DNA of 64,000 nt. Source: Streptomyces albiflavescens. GTDB lineage: Bacteria; Actinomycetota; Actinomycetes; Streptomycetales; Streptomycetaceae. Positions 25,514 through 35,812 of the stretch are shown here, one piece after another. Numbering within the stretch: position 1 is the stretch's first letter; each line of letters begins with the position of its first letter. Made by a program: the position numbers and the translations under genes. The stretch lies in the NCBI RefSeq assembly GCF_014645835.1, contig NZ_BMMM01000004.1, positions 250,470-314,469 of the forward strand, written 5' to 3'. The notes below the pieces were generated by a model. It worked only from the letters and a program-made list of their open reading frames with translations, made no database searches and had not been told where the DNA came from.

Positions 25514-26701
25514 ATGACCGAACTGCCCCGCATCATCAGCGTCGACGACCATGTGATCGAGCCCGCGCACCTCTTCGAGACCTGGCTGCCGCAGAAGTAC
25601 CGCGAGCGCGGGCCGCAGCCCCTCACCGCCGGAATCGGCGAACTCGCCTACGTCGGCGGCAAGTACCAGATCACGATGGACCCGGAGGGGCCGCCGACCG
25701 ACTGGTGGATCTACGAGGACCTCAAGTTCCCGTACAAGCGCAACATCGCAGCCGTGGGCTTCGACCGCGACGAGATGACCCTGGAGGGCATCACGCGCGC
25801 GGAGATGCGACGCGGCTGCTGGGACCCCGCCGAGCGCCTCAGGGACATGGACCTCAACCATGTCGAGGCCAGCCTCTGCTTCCCCACCTTCCCCCGCTTC
25901 TGCGGGCAGACGTTCGCCGAGGCGCACGACAAGGAAGTGGCCCTGGCCTGCGTGCGCGCGTACAACGACTGGATGGTCGAGGAGTGGTGTGGCGACAGCG
26001 GTGGCCGGCTGATCCCGCTGTGCCTGATCCCGCTGTGGGACATCGACCTCGCGGTCGCCGAGATCCGGCGCAACGCGGCCCGTGGCGTGAAGGCCGTGAC
26101 CTTCTCGGAGATCCCCACCTACCTGGGACTGCCTTCCATCCACTCCGGCTACTGGGACCCCTTCTTCGCGATCTGCCAGGAGACGGGCACGGTCGTGAAC
26201 ATGCACATCGGGAGCAGCAGCCAGATGCCCGCCGCCTCCCCGGACGCGCCCCCCGCCGTCCAGGCGTCGCTGTCCTTCAACAACGCGATGGCCTCGATGA
26301 TGGACTTCCTGTTCAGCGGGGTCCTCGTGAAGTTTCCGCGCCTCAAACTCGCCTACTCCGAGGGGCAGATGGGCTGGATCCCGTACGCCCTGGAGCGCGC
26401 CGACGACGTCTGGCAGGAGCACCGCGCCTGGGGCGGGGTCCGCGACCTGATCCCCGAACCCCCGTCGACGTACTACTACCGGCAGATCTTCTGCTGCTTC
26501 TTCCGCGACAAGCACGGCGTCGCGTCCCTGGACGTGGTGGGGCGCGACAACGCGACCTTCGAAACCGACTACCCGCACGTCGACTCGACCTTCCCGCACA
26601 CCAAGGAGGTCGCCCTCGACCATGTGAAGGGCCTCGACGACGAGACGATCCACAAGCTGATGCGCGGCAACGCGATCCGGATGCTGGAACTGGACCTCTA
26701 G
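25514..26701 (+). CDS. Amidohydrolase-family metal-dependent hydrolase/decarboxylase
   Basis: 395 aa. Amidohydrolase_2 (ACMSD-like) protein: N-terminal ISVDDHVIEPAHLFETW (metal-ligand Asp-x-His variant of HxH), NMHIGSSSQMPA near residue 226 (His), and ETDYPHVDSTFP near residue 350 with the conserved Asp. Such proteins hydrolyse or decarboxylate CoA-bound or cyclic intermediates. First gene of an apparent operon with two acyl-CoA dehydrogenases (16-bp and 10-bp gaps). ATG preceded by GGAGGGGAACC. Confidence 0.85.
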   Translation: MTELPRIISVDDHVIEPAHLFETWLPQKYRERGPQPLTAGIGELAYVGGKYQITMDPEGPPTDWWIYEDLKFPYKRNIAAVGFDRDEMTLEGITRAEMRRGCWDPAERLRDMDLNHVEASLCFPTFPRFCGQTFAEAHDKEVALACVRAYNDWMVEEWCGDSGGRLIPLCLIPLWDIDLAVAEIRRNAARGVKAVTFSEIPTYLGLPSIHSGYWDPFFAICQETGTVVNMHIGSSSQMPAASPDAPPAVQASLSFNNAMASMMDFLFSGVLVKFPRLKLAYSEGQMGWIPYALERADDVWQEHRAWGGVRDLIPEPPSTYYYRQIFCCFFRDKHGVASLDVVGRDNATFETDYPHVDSTFPHTKEVALDHVKGLDDETIHKLMRGNAIRMLELDL

Positions 26702-26717
26702 TGGACAGGGGCCTGTA

Positions 26718-27872
26718 GTGGACCTGGCGTACACCCCGGAAGAGGAGGAGTTCCGCGCACGGCTGCGCGAGTGGCTCGCCAAGGTGCTCCCCTCGCTGCC
26801 CCCGAAGCCGTCCCCCGACGACTGGCCGGGCAGACGGACCTACGACCTCGGCTGGCAGCGGATGCTGTACGACGCCGGGTACGCGGGCCTGCACTGGCCC
26901 GTCGACGCGGGCGGTCGGGGCGCCACCCCGACGCAGCACCTCATCTACCTGGAGGAGACGGAAAAGGCGGGTGCTCCCTATGTAGGGGCCAATTTCGTCG
27001 GGCTGCTGCACGCCGGGCCGACCATCGCCTCCGAAGGGAGTGCCGAACAGCGGGCGCGCTGGCTGCCGCCCGTGCTGCGCGGCGAGGAGGTCTGGTGCCA
27101 GGGCTTCAGCGAGCCGGACGCCGGCTCGGACCTCGCGGCGCTGCGCACGCGCGCGTGGCGGGACGGCGACGACTACGTGGTGAGCGGGTCCAAGATCTGG
27201 ACTTCCCACGCGGAGGTCGCGGACTGGTGCGAGCTGCTGGTCCGCACCGACGCCACCGCCCCCAGGCACCGCGGCATCTCGTGGCTCGCCATGCCCATGG
27301 ACGCGCCCGGGATCACCGTCCGGCCGCTGCGCACGCTCGCGGGCTCCGCCGAGTTCGCCGAGGTCTTCCTCGACGAGGTGCGCATCCCGGTCGCCCACCG
27401 CGTCGGCGCCGAGAACGACGGCTGGCGGGTGACCATGGTGACGCTGTCGTACGAGCGCGGTACCGCCTTCGTCGGAGAGGTCGTCGCCTGTCGGCGCGTG
27501 CTGGGCGAACTCGCCCGCGAGGCGCGAAAGAACGGCCGCTGGGACGATCCCGCGCTGCGCCGTCGGCTCGGCCGGCTGAACGCCGAGTTCCGCGCCCTGT
27601 GGCGGCTCACGCAGTGGAACGTCAGCGAGTCGCAGCGGACCGGGGGAGTGCCCGGAGTCGGCGGCTCGGTCTTCAAGCTGCGGTACTCGCACACGCGCCA
27701 GGAGCTGTACGACGCGGCCGCCGAGGTCCTCGGTCCCGAGGCGCTCGACCTCGGGCGGGAGTGGACTTTGGACCGGCTCTCGTCACTGTCGTACACCATC
27801 GCGGCCGGTACCTCGCAGATCCAGCAGAACATCGTGGCCGAGCGGATCCTGGGCCTTCCCAAGGGGCGGTGA
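26718..27872 (+). CDS. Acyl-CoA dehydrogenase, larger subunit
   Basis: 384 aa FAD-dependent dehydrogenase. EVWCQGFSEPDAGSDLAALR (about 129-148) and SGSKIWTSHAEVADW (about 155-169) are the FAD- and substrate-contacting strands; the C-terminal helix has AAGTSQIQQNIVAERILGLP. GTG start. The directly following shorter dehydrogenase suggests an alpha2beta2 heteromer of the kind used on steroid side chains (ChsE1/ChsE2-like). Confidence 0.9.
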   Translation: MDLAYTPEEEEFRARLREWLAKVLPSLPPKPSPDDWPGRRTYDLGWQRMLYDAGYAGLHWPVDAGGRGATPTQHLIYLEETEKAGAPYVGANFVGLLHAGPTIASEGSAEQRARWLPPVLRGEEVWCQGFSEPDAGSDLAALRTRAWRDGDDYVVSGSKIWTSHAEVADWCELLVRTDATAPRHRGISWLAMPMDAPGITVRPLRTLAGSAEFAEVFLDEVRIPVAHRVGAENDGWRVTMVTLSYERGTAFVGEVVACRRVLGELAREARKNGRWDDPALRRRLGRLNAEFRALWRLTQWNVSESQRTGGVPGVGGSVFKLRYSHTRQELYDAAAEVLGPEALDLGREWTLDRLSSLSYTIAAGTSQIQQNIVAERILGLPKGR

Positions 27873-27882
27873 GCTCTCCGAA

Positions 27883-28782
27883 GTGGACTTCCAACTCACG
27901 GATGATCAACGGGCGTTGAAGGCGGGTGTGCGTGAGCTGCTGACCGCGCGCTTCGGCCGGGAGCGACTGCGGGCCGGTGCGGACGACGGGCCGCCGGGGC
28001 TCGACCGGTCGCTGTGGCGCGAGCTCGGGGAGGCGGGGCTCTTCGCACTGCGGCTGCCGGAGGCGGACGGCGGGGTCGGACTCGGACTGCCGGAAGCGGT
28101 GCTGGCCTTCGAGGAGGCGGGGCGGGTGCTGCTGTCCGGCCCGCTGATCGCGACGTACCTCGCGGCCGGCACGGTGGACGGGGCGGCCACCGGCGAGACC
28201 GTGGTGGCCGCCGTCGACGGGGTGCTGGTGGAGTGGCTGGCCGAGGCCGATGTCGTACGAGGGGACGCGACCGGCGCCGAGCCGCTGCGGTCGGTCGATC
28301 CGCTGACGCCGCTGCACCGGGTGCCTGCGCCCGGCGTATCCCTGGGGGCCGACCCCGACGCCGCACTCCTCACCTCGCTTCTCACCGCCGCCGAACAGCT
28401 CGGCGGCGCCGCCCGCACCTGCGAGCTGGCGGTGCAACACGCCCGGACGCGGGAGCAGTTCGGGCAGCCGATCGGGGCCTTCCAGGCGATCAAGCACCTG
28501 TGCGCGCAGATGCTGGTGCGCGTGGAGGTGGCGCGCGCGGCCGTCTACGCGGCCGCCGTGACCGCCGACCCGACGGATGTCGCCGCGGCCCGGCTGCTCG
28601 CCGACGAGGCCGCCGTGCGCGGCGCCCGCGACTGCCTCCAGGTGCACGGCGGCATGGGCTTCACCTGGGAGTCCGACGTCCATCTGTATCTCAAGAGGGC
28701 ATGGGTACGGACGCAGCGTGCGGGTGGAGTAACACAGAGTGAGGGCATGTTGGCGGACGATCTCTTGGCCGGAGCGGACTGA
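27883..28782 (+). CDS. Acyl-CoA dehydrogenase, short partner subunit
   Basis: 299 aa, shorter than the usual 380. Residues 1-75 give the N-terminal helical domain, the beta domain is reduced, and the C-terminal helices follow (RTREQFGQPIGAFQAIKHLC, then QVHGGMGFTWESDVHLYLKR). A truncated middle domain is typical of heteromeric actinobacterial dehydrogenases in which one subunit binds FAD only with its partner. Start GTG is 10 bp after the preceding stop. Confidence 0.88.
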   Translation: MDFQLTDDQRALKAGVRELLTARFGRERLRAGADDGPPGLDRSLWRELGEAGLFALRLPEADGGVGLGLPEAVLAFEEAGRVLLSGPLIATYLAAGTVDGAATGETVVAAVDGVLVEWLAEADVVRGDATGAEPLRSVDPLTPLHRVPAPGVSLGADPDAALLTSLLTAAEQLGGAARTCELAVQHARTREQFGQPIGAFQAIKHLCAQMLVRVEVARAAVYAAAVTADPTDVAAARLLADEAAVRGARDCLQVHGGMGFTWESDVHLYLKRAWVRTQRAGGVTQSEGMLADDLLAGAD

Positions 28783-29261
28783 AGGGGCTCTGTGCAGGCA
28801 CGACGCGAGAAGGGCTCGCACGAATGTCGCGGATCGTGGCATACCGGAATTACAGAGCGTTGATACCGGGTTGTGTCCTAGGCGTGACTTGTCACGGCCT
28901 GGAGTCGGCGCCGGGCTCGGGTACCTTGTGTGGGATGCGAGTGGTTCTGAGGCTGAGCCATCCCGGTGTTGCCCCTGAGGCGGCGCCGGACCCGGCGTTG
29001 CGTGCCGCTCGCGAGGCAGGACGGGCCCCCGTGCCTGCCTGTTCGACTCCCCGTGGCGAGCGTCGCACAGTATGCCGCACGCGTACTCCTTCGCGCTGGA
29101 ATATGCCCGAAGCGCTTGTTGGGGTGACTGTACGTCAACCATGCTGTCTCGCAAGGGAATCACGTTCCGTGATCCTTGTTCTGGCCATGCAGAAAATGGC
29201 TACGATCGTGGCCCTTGTGAGGCGCGAGGCGATGTGTCCGCCGGTTCGGATGGTGTGAGCG
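28783..29261. other. Intergenic region with a 14-bp palindrome
   Basis: 479 bp without a convincing gene. CGTGACTTGTCACG at 28884-28897 is a perfect palindrome (6-bp arms). It could be the control region of the downstream anti-sigma-type ATPase gene. The palindrome is unlike the island operator. Confidence 0.45.
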
Positions 29262-29723
29262 GTGCAGGTGCTTCAAGTGCAGCTGGAGATCCGGCCCGAC
29301 CCGGCAGAGGTGGGGCGAGCCCGGAGGTGGGCCCGTTCGCGGCTGGCCGGGTCCGGGATAGGGGCCGACGAACCGCTCGCCGAGACACTGATCCTGCTCG
29401 TCTCCGAACTCGTCACCAACGCCGTGGTGCACACCGGCTGTCCGGCTGTGCTGCGGCTGTCCCTGCCGGGCGGGGCCGAGGCCGCCACCGTCCGCCTGGA
29501 AGTGGCCGACTCCAGCGCCCGGCCCCCGTGCCCCCGGCACGCCGAGGGCGACGAGACCAATGGCCGCGGCCTGGAACTCGTGGACGGCCTCGCGGACCGC
29601 TGGGGCTGGAACCCTGAAGGCGCCGGCAAGCGCATCTGGTGCGAGGTGGACCGCTGTGCGCCCGAAGCTTTGGGGCAGACCGCGTATCCGGCGTACGAGG
29701 ACTTCGCGTACGAGGCGGTCTAG
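29262..29723 (+). CDS. RsbW-like anti-sigma regulatory ATPase (HATPase_c_2)
   Basis: 153 aa. GHKL fold: N-box LLVSELVTNAVVHTG (about 46-60), G1 LEVADSSARPP (about 80-90), G2 ETNGRGLELVDGLADRWGW (about 99-117). Streptomyces has dozens of these small kinases that phosphorylate STAS proteins or bind sigma factors; the one STAS gene of this window is at 22745. GTG start. It is not part of the catabolic operons by context. Confidence 0.88.
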   Translation: MQVLQVQLEIRPDPAEVGRARRWARSRLAGSGIGADEPLAETLILLVSELVTNAVVHTGCPAVLRLSLPGGAEAATVRLEVADSSARPPCPRHAEGDETNGRGLELVDGLADRWGWNPEGAGKRIWCEVDRCAPEALGQTAYPAYEDFAYEAV

Positions 29724-30171
29724 GCCGCAGATTCTGTGGTGGGCGCACGGGTTCGCGCATGTATGCACGAACCTCGTGAACAGAACCTCGGTTGTGGCTG
29801 AATGCGCCGGGGAGTGCTTCTGTACGCGCTGTCATAAATGGGACGTAAACTGATAATTCCCCGAACGGGTGTTGACGTGACGTGTCCGTTTGATCACGCT
29901 TGTGTTCAGCGATTCGCCGCGAGGGGACGGCGAGGGTTTCGGTGACGGGAGCCCTCGGCGAGTGTGGGTCGCGATTCGGCGTCGGCTCCTACAGGGCCAG
30001 GAGGAGCAGGGCGGGTACGCCGGAGCCGGATGGCGGCGCGCGGTGCCGTGCTCGGGGCGAGCAGTGACGCGCCGCCAGCCGACCCTCTCCTGGACGGGCT
30101 TGTCCCGTGCCCCCTGCCCCGGGTGGGCTTTTGGGCGCTCTCCTCTTGCGCGGGCTTGTGCGGCAGGGCTT
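29724..30171. other. Intergenic region without recognised gene
   Basis: 448 bp between the convergent ATPase and cyclase-family genes. It includes an A+T-richer stretch (29820-29900: TAAACTGATAATTCC, TGTTGACGTGACG), unusual here and possibly promoter-like. No frame shows family resemblance. No island operator. Confidence 0.4.
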
Positions 30172-31098
30172 CTACAGCAGGGCGACCGGCGCCACCGGTG
30201 TGCCCGTGCCGCCTACGAAGGGTTCGGGCATCGCCGACAGCAGGAAGGTGTAGCGCCCTTCTTTTCCACAGGCTGTGGACAACCCTTCGAGATTCCAGTT
30301 CTGGCCCTGCAGCATCCCCATCTCGACCAGGTCGAGCGCGTGCACGGGCAGCCAGAGGTCCTCGATCTCGGGCGGAAAGATCTCGAAGGTGAGGGTGTCG
30401 TTCGCGACCGCCGCGACATCGCGCGCGTGGAACCACTCCGGGGTACGGACGGACAGCCCGGGTGACGGATATCCGTACCCGTCCTTGTCGCCCGCGAGAT
30501 ACACCTGGATCTGCCCGGTCCGTACGAGGACGATGTCGCCCGCCCGTACTCGTGTCCCGGCCAACTCCTCGGCGGCGTCCAGGTCTTCGGGTGTCACGGC
30601 ATGCCCGCCGTCCAGCCGGTCCTTGCCCCGCGCTCGCGCGACGTCGAGCAGTACGCCGCGCGAGACGATGTGCCGCGGCTTGTCGATCCCGCTGAATTCG
30701 GCGCCGCCGTGCGGGGTGATCGTGTCGGCCGGGCGGCCGTTGTAGAGCTTCCCGGAGTGTGAGACATGGGTCAGCGCGTCCCAGTGGGTCGCCGCCTGGA
30801 GCCCCATGGTCACGGCGTCGTCGCTGCAGGCCACGGTGCCCGGCCCGAAGAGCTCCTGATTGATCTGCACCATGGCGTGCAGCGGATTGACGCGCCCCGG
30901 GATCATGCCGGTCTGTACGCCGTCCTGCCGGAGGGGGAGGGCGAGGGGGACGCGGCGGCCACTGCGGACGCAGCCGGCGGCCTCCCGTACGACGTCGTCG
31001 GTGATGAGATTCAGGGTCCCGATCTCGTCGTCGGCCCCCCATCGCCCCCAGTTGTTGACTCGCTTGGCGATCTCGTGGAACTCGGCCGGCAGTGACAT
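30172..31098 (-). CDS. Cyclase-family hydrolase (COG1878, kynurenine-formamidase-like)
   Basis: 308 aa. Metal-binding region THWDALTHVSHSGKLYNG (about 97-114) corresponds to the HxxxDxxxH motif of the putative-cyclase family. Other landmarks: RGVLLDVARARG, RAGDIVLVRTGQ. Members hydrolyse amides or lactones and are often found in ring-cleavage clusters. The ATG at 31098 follows GAGGACT and fits the family N-terminus (WGRWGADDEIGTLNLI). Divergent from the SDR operon with two operators between. Confidence 0.85.
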   Translation of the reverse strand: MSLPAEFHEIAKRVNNWGRWGADDEIGTLNLITDDVVREAAGCVRSGRRVPLALPLRQDGVQTGMIPGRVNPLHAMVQINQELFGPGTVACSDDAVTMGLQAATHWDALTHVSHSGKLYNGRPADTITPHGGAEFSGIDKPRHIVSRGVLLDVARARGKDRLDGGHAVTPEDLDAAEELAGTRVRAGDIVLVRTGQIQVYLAGDKDGYGYPSPGLSVRTPEWFHARDVAAVANDTLTFEIFPPEIEDLWLPVHALDLVEMGMLQGQNWNLEGLSTACGKEGRYTFLLSAMPEPFVGGTGTPVAPVALL

Positions 31099-31129
31099 GA
31101 GTCCTCCCCGGGGGCTTGTCTCCAGGTAT

Positions 31130-31144
31130 CTGACGGGTCGTAGA
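31130..31144. promoter_or_regulatory. Island operator (degenerate), cyclase promoter
   Basis: CTGACGGGTCGTAGA: left half consensus, right half degenerate. It is 31 bp upstream of the cyclase start and 28 bp from the second site at 31158. Confidence 0.5.
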
Positions 31145-31157
31145 ATCCGAGTTGAAT

Positions 31158-31172
31158 CTAACGGACCGTCAG
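31158..31172. promoter_or_regulatory. Island operator, SDR operon promoter
   Basis: CTAACGGACCGTCAG: one change from the consensus, 22 bp before the GTG of the SDR gene. Confidence 0.68.
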
Positions 31173-31194
31173 AAACTGCGGGAAGGGGCCGGGC

Positions 31195-32106
31195 GTGGGG
31201 AACTTCTTGGCAGGCAAGGTCATCGCCGTCACGGGGGCGGGGCGGGGGATCGGCCGTGCCGTCGCCCTCGCCGCGGCGGCCGAGGGCGCGCGCGTCGTGG
31301 TCAACGACTACGGCGTCTCCATCGAGGGCGCGGAGCCGACGAGTTCGGTCGCCGACGCCGTCGTCAAGGAGATCGAGGCGGCGGGCGGCGACGCGGTCGC
31401 GGTGGCCGACGACATCTCGACGATGGCGGGCGGGCAGCGGGTCGTCGACGCTGCGCTGACGTCGTACGGGCGCATCGACGGAGTGGTGTGCGTGGCCGGC
31501 ATCCTTCGCGAGCGCATGCTCTTCAACATGTCCGAGCAGGAATGGGACCCGGTGGTCGCCACCCACCTCAAGGGCACGTTCACGCTCTTCCGCGCCGCCT
31601 CCGCGGTGATGCGCAAGCAGGGCTCCGGGACGCTGATCGGTTTCACCAGTGGCAATCACCAGGGGTCGGTGTCGCAGGCCAACTACAGCGCCGCGAAGGG
31701 CGGAATCATCTCCCTCGTCCGGAGCGCCGCGCTCGGCCTGCACAAGTACGGGGTCACGGCGAACGCGGTCGCCCCCGTCGCGCGGACGCGCATGTCGGCG
31801 AACGTCCCCATGGAGCTGAAGGAGATCGGCGAACCGGAGGATGTGGCCGCGCTGGTGGTCTACCTGCTGTCGGACCGCGCTCGGGAGGAACGGATCACCG
31901 GGCAGGTGTACACCATCGCCGGCCCCAAGATCGCGGTGTGGGCCCAGCCCCGGGAACTTCGCGCCGGATACGCCGAGGGCACCTGGACCGCCGAGAAGAT
32001 CGCGGACTTCCTGCCGGGGACCGTGGGGGTGGATCCGATGCCGCTGCTGGAGCGGGTGGAGGCGATGGCCCGAGCGGCGGCTTCCAAGGAACGCCCGAAC
32101 GCCTAG
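31195..32106 (+). CDS. Short-chain dehydrogenase/reductase
   Basis: 303 aa. NAD(P)-binding TGAGRGIGRAVA (14-25), active-site Ser in GFTSGNHQGSVSQ and YSAAKGG (Tyr and Lys of the catalytic triad). A tail of about 60 residues beyond the core (AGPKIAVWAQPRELRAGYAE) resembles the hydroxyacyl-CoA dehydrogenase domain of multifunctional enzyme 2 type. Probably oxidises a 3-hydroxyacyl-CoA in the island pathway. First gene of an operon with an acyl-CoA dehydrogenase and an alcohol dehydrogenase. Confidence 0.87.
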   Translation: MGNFLAGKVIAVTGAGRGIGRAVALAAAAEGARVVVNDYGVSIEGAEPTSSVADAVVKEIEAAGGDAVAVADDISTMAGGQRVVDAALTSYGRIDGVVCVAGILRERMLFNMSEQEWDPVVATHLKGTFTLFRAASAVMRKQGSGTLIGFTSGNHQGSVSQANYSAAKGGIISLVRSAALGLHKYGVTANAVAPVARTRMSANVPMELKEIGEPEDVAALVVYLLSDRAREERITGQVYTIAGPKIAVWAQPRELRAGYAEGTWTAEKIADFLPGTVGVDPMPLLERVEAMARAAASKERPNA

Positions 32107-32187
32107 GGGTTTCGCCGGGCCGCGCGATCCACCCCTCGCTCGGCCCGAACCCCGGGTACCCAGGCAAGCGACATCCAGTCGGCCAAC

Positions 32188-33360
32188 GTGGAGGCGGCAA
32201 CCGTGGAGTTCGGATTCGGCCCGGAGGACGAGACGTTCCGGGGGGAGGCACGCGCCTGGCTGGAGGCGCACCTCACCGGTGCCCCCGCCCGTCGGGACTG
32301 GGAACGTGAGCTCGGCCGGGACGGCTGGATCGGCCTCGGCTGGGACGAGTCCGGATACGGCAACCGGCGCGGCAGCCTGACCCAACAGGTCGTCTGGGCC
32401 GAGGAGTACGCCCGGGCGAAAGCCCCCGCCCGCTCGGGCCACATCGGCGAGAACCTCCTGGCGCCAACCCTCATCGCCCACGGAACGCAGGAACAGAAGG
32501 CCCGCTTCCTGCCTCCCGTCGCCCGGGGCGAGGAACTCTGGTGCCAGGGCTACAGCGAGCCGGGAGCCGGCTCGGACCTGGCGGGCGTGCGCACCGCTGC
32601 CGTACGCGACGGCGACTCCGGCTCCTACCGGGTCACCGGCCAGAAGATATGGACGTCCCTCGCCCACGAGGCGGACTGGTGCTTCGTGCTCGCCCGTACG
32701 CAACCGGACTCCACCCGCCACCACGGCCTGTCCTTCCTTCTCGTCCCGATGGACCAGCCGGGCCGCATCGAGGTCCGCCCGATCCGCCAGCTGACCGGCA
32801 CGAGCGAGTTCAACGAGGTCTTCTTCGACGGCGCCTCGGCCCGTGCCGAGCACGTGGTCGGCGGCGAGGGGAATGGCTGGGGTGTCGCGATGAGTCTCCT
32901 CGGCTTCGAGCGAGGCGTGTCGACGCTGGCCCAACAGATCGGCTTCGCCGAGGAGTTGGGGCGCGTGGTGAAGACGGCCGCCGCGACCGGCGCGGTCGCC
33001 GATCCCGTCGTACGCGACCGGCTCGTACGCCAGTGGGCCGAGCTGCGCACGATGCGCTGGAACGCCCTGCGCACGCTGGGGAGTTCCGGAATCCCTGGAG
33101 ATGCCGGGGCGCCCAGCGTGGCGAAGCTGCTGTGGGGTGGCTGGCACCGGCGGCTCGGTGAGCTGGCGGTGCAGGTGCGGGGGGCGGGGGCGGCGGTGGG
33201 CCCGGCGGACTGGTCGGCGACGGCACCGTACGAACTCGACGCCCTCCAGCACCTGTTCCTGTTCAGCCGGGCCGACACGATCTACGGCGGTTCGGACGAG
33301 ATTCAGCGCACGATCATCGCCGAGCGCGTGCTCGGCCTGCCTAGGGAGCCCAAGGGCTGA
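32188..33360 (+). CDS. Acyl-CoA dehydrogenase
   Basis: 390 aa. GEELWCQGYSEPGAGSDLAG (about 114-133), TGQKIWTSLAHEADWCF and the C-terminal YGGSDEIQRTIIAERVLGLP. The position of the family's catalytic Glu/Arg could not be fixed by eye. GTG at 32188, or GTG at 32203 (VEFGFGPED), which better matches the usual start. It pairs best with no gene here; the dehydrogenase at 53102 may be its counterpart. Confidence 0.88.
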   Translation: MEAATVEFGFGPEDETFRGEARAWLEAHLTGAPARRDWERELGRDGWIGLGWDESGYGNRRGSLTQQVVWAEEYARAKAPARSGHIGENLLAPTLIAHGTQEQKARFLPPVARGEELWCQGYSEPGAGSDLAGVRTAAVRDGDSGSYRVTGQKIWTSLAHEADWCFVLARTQPDSTRHHGLSFLLVPMDQPGRIEVRPIRQLTGTSEFNEVFFDGASARAEHVVGGEGNGWGVAMSLLGFERGVSTLAQQIGFAEELGRVVKTAAATGAVADPVVRDRLVRQWAELRTMRWNALRTLGSSGIPGDAGAPSVAKLLWGGWHRRLGELAVQVRGAGAAVGPADWSATAPYELDALQHLFLFSRADTIYGGSDEIQRTIIAERVLGLPREPKG

Positions 33361-33370
33361 GGGAGTCGCG

Positions 33371-34420
<1,050 letters not shown>

Positions 34421-34528
34421 CGGCGGCCCGGCTCCGAGCGTGGGTGCGGTGCGGCGAGGGGCGGACAGTTGTCCACAGGGCGGGAAATCTCATGGGCCCC
34501 TGTCGGACCCGCCCCGTACCGTCATCGC

Positions 34529-35812
34529 ATGACCTACCGAGACGTCGCCTCCAAACAGGCCCTGGCCTGGGCCGTCGTGGCCATCGGCGCCCGCATGCCG
34601 GTGGCCATGGCCCCCTTGGCCCTGGTGTTCCTGACCCGCGAGCGCCCCGGCGGCTACTCTCTCGGCGCGGCCCTGGCAGCGGCGTACGTGATCGGTGAAA
34701 TCGCGGGCGCCCCCTTCCTGGGCACCCGCATGCGCCCCCACAGAGCCCGCCCGCAACTGGCCGTGGGCCTGGCGGGAGGCGCCACCGGCTTCGCGGGCCT
34801 GGCCGCGTTCCCGCACGCGCACCCGGCGATACTCGCTGCGTTCGCCGCCCTCGCCGGCGCCGCCCCCTCCGCCGCTCCCGGCGGCCTGCGCGCTCTGCTC
34901 ACCGCCATGGTCCCGAAGCGCGCCGTGGCCCAGGCCCTGTCCGCCGAGTCGATGCTGACGTTCGGCATATGGTCCCTGACCCCGGCGGCGGTCACCGGCC
35001 TCGCGCTGGGCGTCGCCCCCAGGATCCCGCTGCTCCTCGCGGCCGCCCTGATGGCGTCGTCGGTCGCCGGCCTGTGGATGCTGCCCGCGGGCTGGGCCGC
35101 GGACGAGGCGGATCGCGACGGCGAGTCGATGGCACGGATCCTGTCGAGGGCCTGGCCGGCGTACGTGACGGGCGCGGCCGGTCTCTCCCTCCTCGCCCTC
35201 GCCGAACTCGTCCTGCCCGCCCTCCTCGAACAGCGCGGCACGGGTGTCGGCTGGGCGGGCCCGCTGCTCACGGGACTGTCGCTGGGCTCGGCGGCGGGTG
35301 CGTTCCTGTACGGGCTGCGCGACTGGCCGGGCCGACTGCGGACCCGAAGCGTGCTGCTGCTCTGCGCGATGTCCGCGTGCGTGGCGCTGGTCGCGCTGAT
35401 ACCGGCCCTCGCCTGGATGGCGGCGGCGCTCGTCCTCGCGGGAGTGCTGCAGGCGGGCGCCATGCTCACCCGCAACCTGTCGCTGCGCGAGATCCTCCCG
35501 CCGAGCGCGCTGGCCGCGGGCTACTCGGTGATGTACGCGGCCGTGGGCGCGGGTTACGCCGCGACCGGCTCCCTCGCGGGAGCCCTGCTCCACTTCGTGG
35601 CGCCCTCGACCGCGATCCTGGCCGGAGTCGGGCTCACCCTGCTGCTCACCGCTGTGGGCGCGCTGGGGGAGAGCCGCCGGACGGCGAGCGTGGTGAGCGC
35701 GGGTGAGCGCTCAGCCTCCAGAGGAGACAAGGGAGTTGTCGAAAGCCCCGCCGGCCCCGGACCGGAACGTGCGCCGATATGCAGTGGGAGTGACACCGAG
35801 CGCCGCCTGTAG
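34529..35812 (+). CDS. MFS-type membrane transporter
   Basis: 427 aa with about 12 hydrophobic helices (ALAWAVVAIGARMPVAMAPL, PAILAAFAALAGAAPSAAPG, then PSTAILAGVGLTLLLTAVGA). Resembles YcaD/Bcr-like efflux proteins; substrate unknown. The C-terminal 35 residues are hydrophilic and overlap the 3' end of the convergent regulator gene by 102 bp. The ATG at 34529 precedes the first helix. Confidence 0.75.
   Translation: MTYRDVASKQALAWAVVAIGARMPVAMAPLALVFLTRERPGGYSLGAALAAAYVIGEIAGAPFLGTRMRPHRARPQLAVGLAGGATGFAGLAAFPHAHPAILAAFAALAGAAPSAAPGGLRALLTAMVPKRAVAQALSAESMLTFGIWSLTPAAVTGLALGVAPRIPLLLAAALMASSVAGLWMLPAGWAADEADRDGESMARILSRAWPAYVTGAAGLSLLALAELVLPALLEQRGTGVGWAGPLLTGLSLGSAAGAFLYGLRDWPGRLRTRSVLLLCAMSACVALVALIPALAWMAAALVLAGVLQAGAMLTRNLSLREILPPSALAAGYSVMYAAVGAGYAATGSLAGALLHFVAPSTAILAGVGLTLLLTAVGALGESRRTASVVSAGERSASRGDKGVVESPAGPGPERAPICSGSDTERRL

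Noticed and set aside
28824..29258. 145-codon plus-strand open frame before the anti-sigma ATPase
   Set aside because: Odd composition, no similarity, and covers a region with a palindrome; treated as intergenic.
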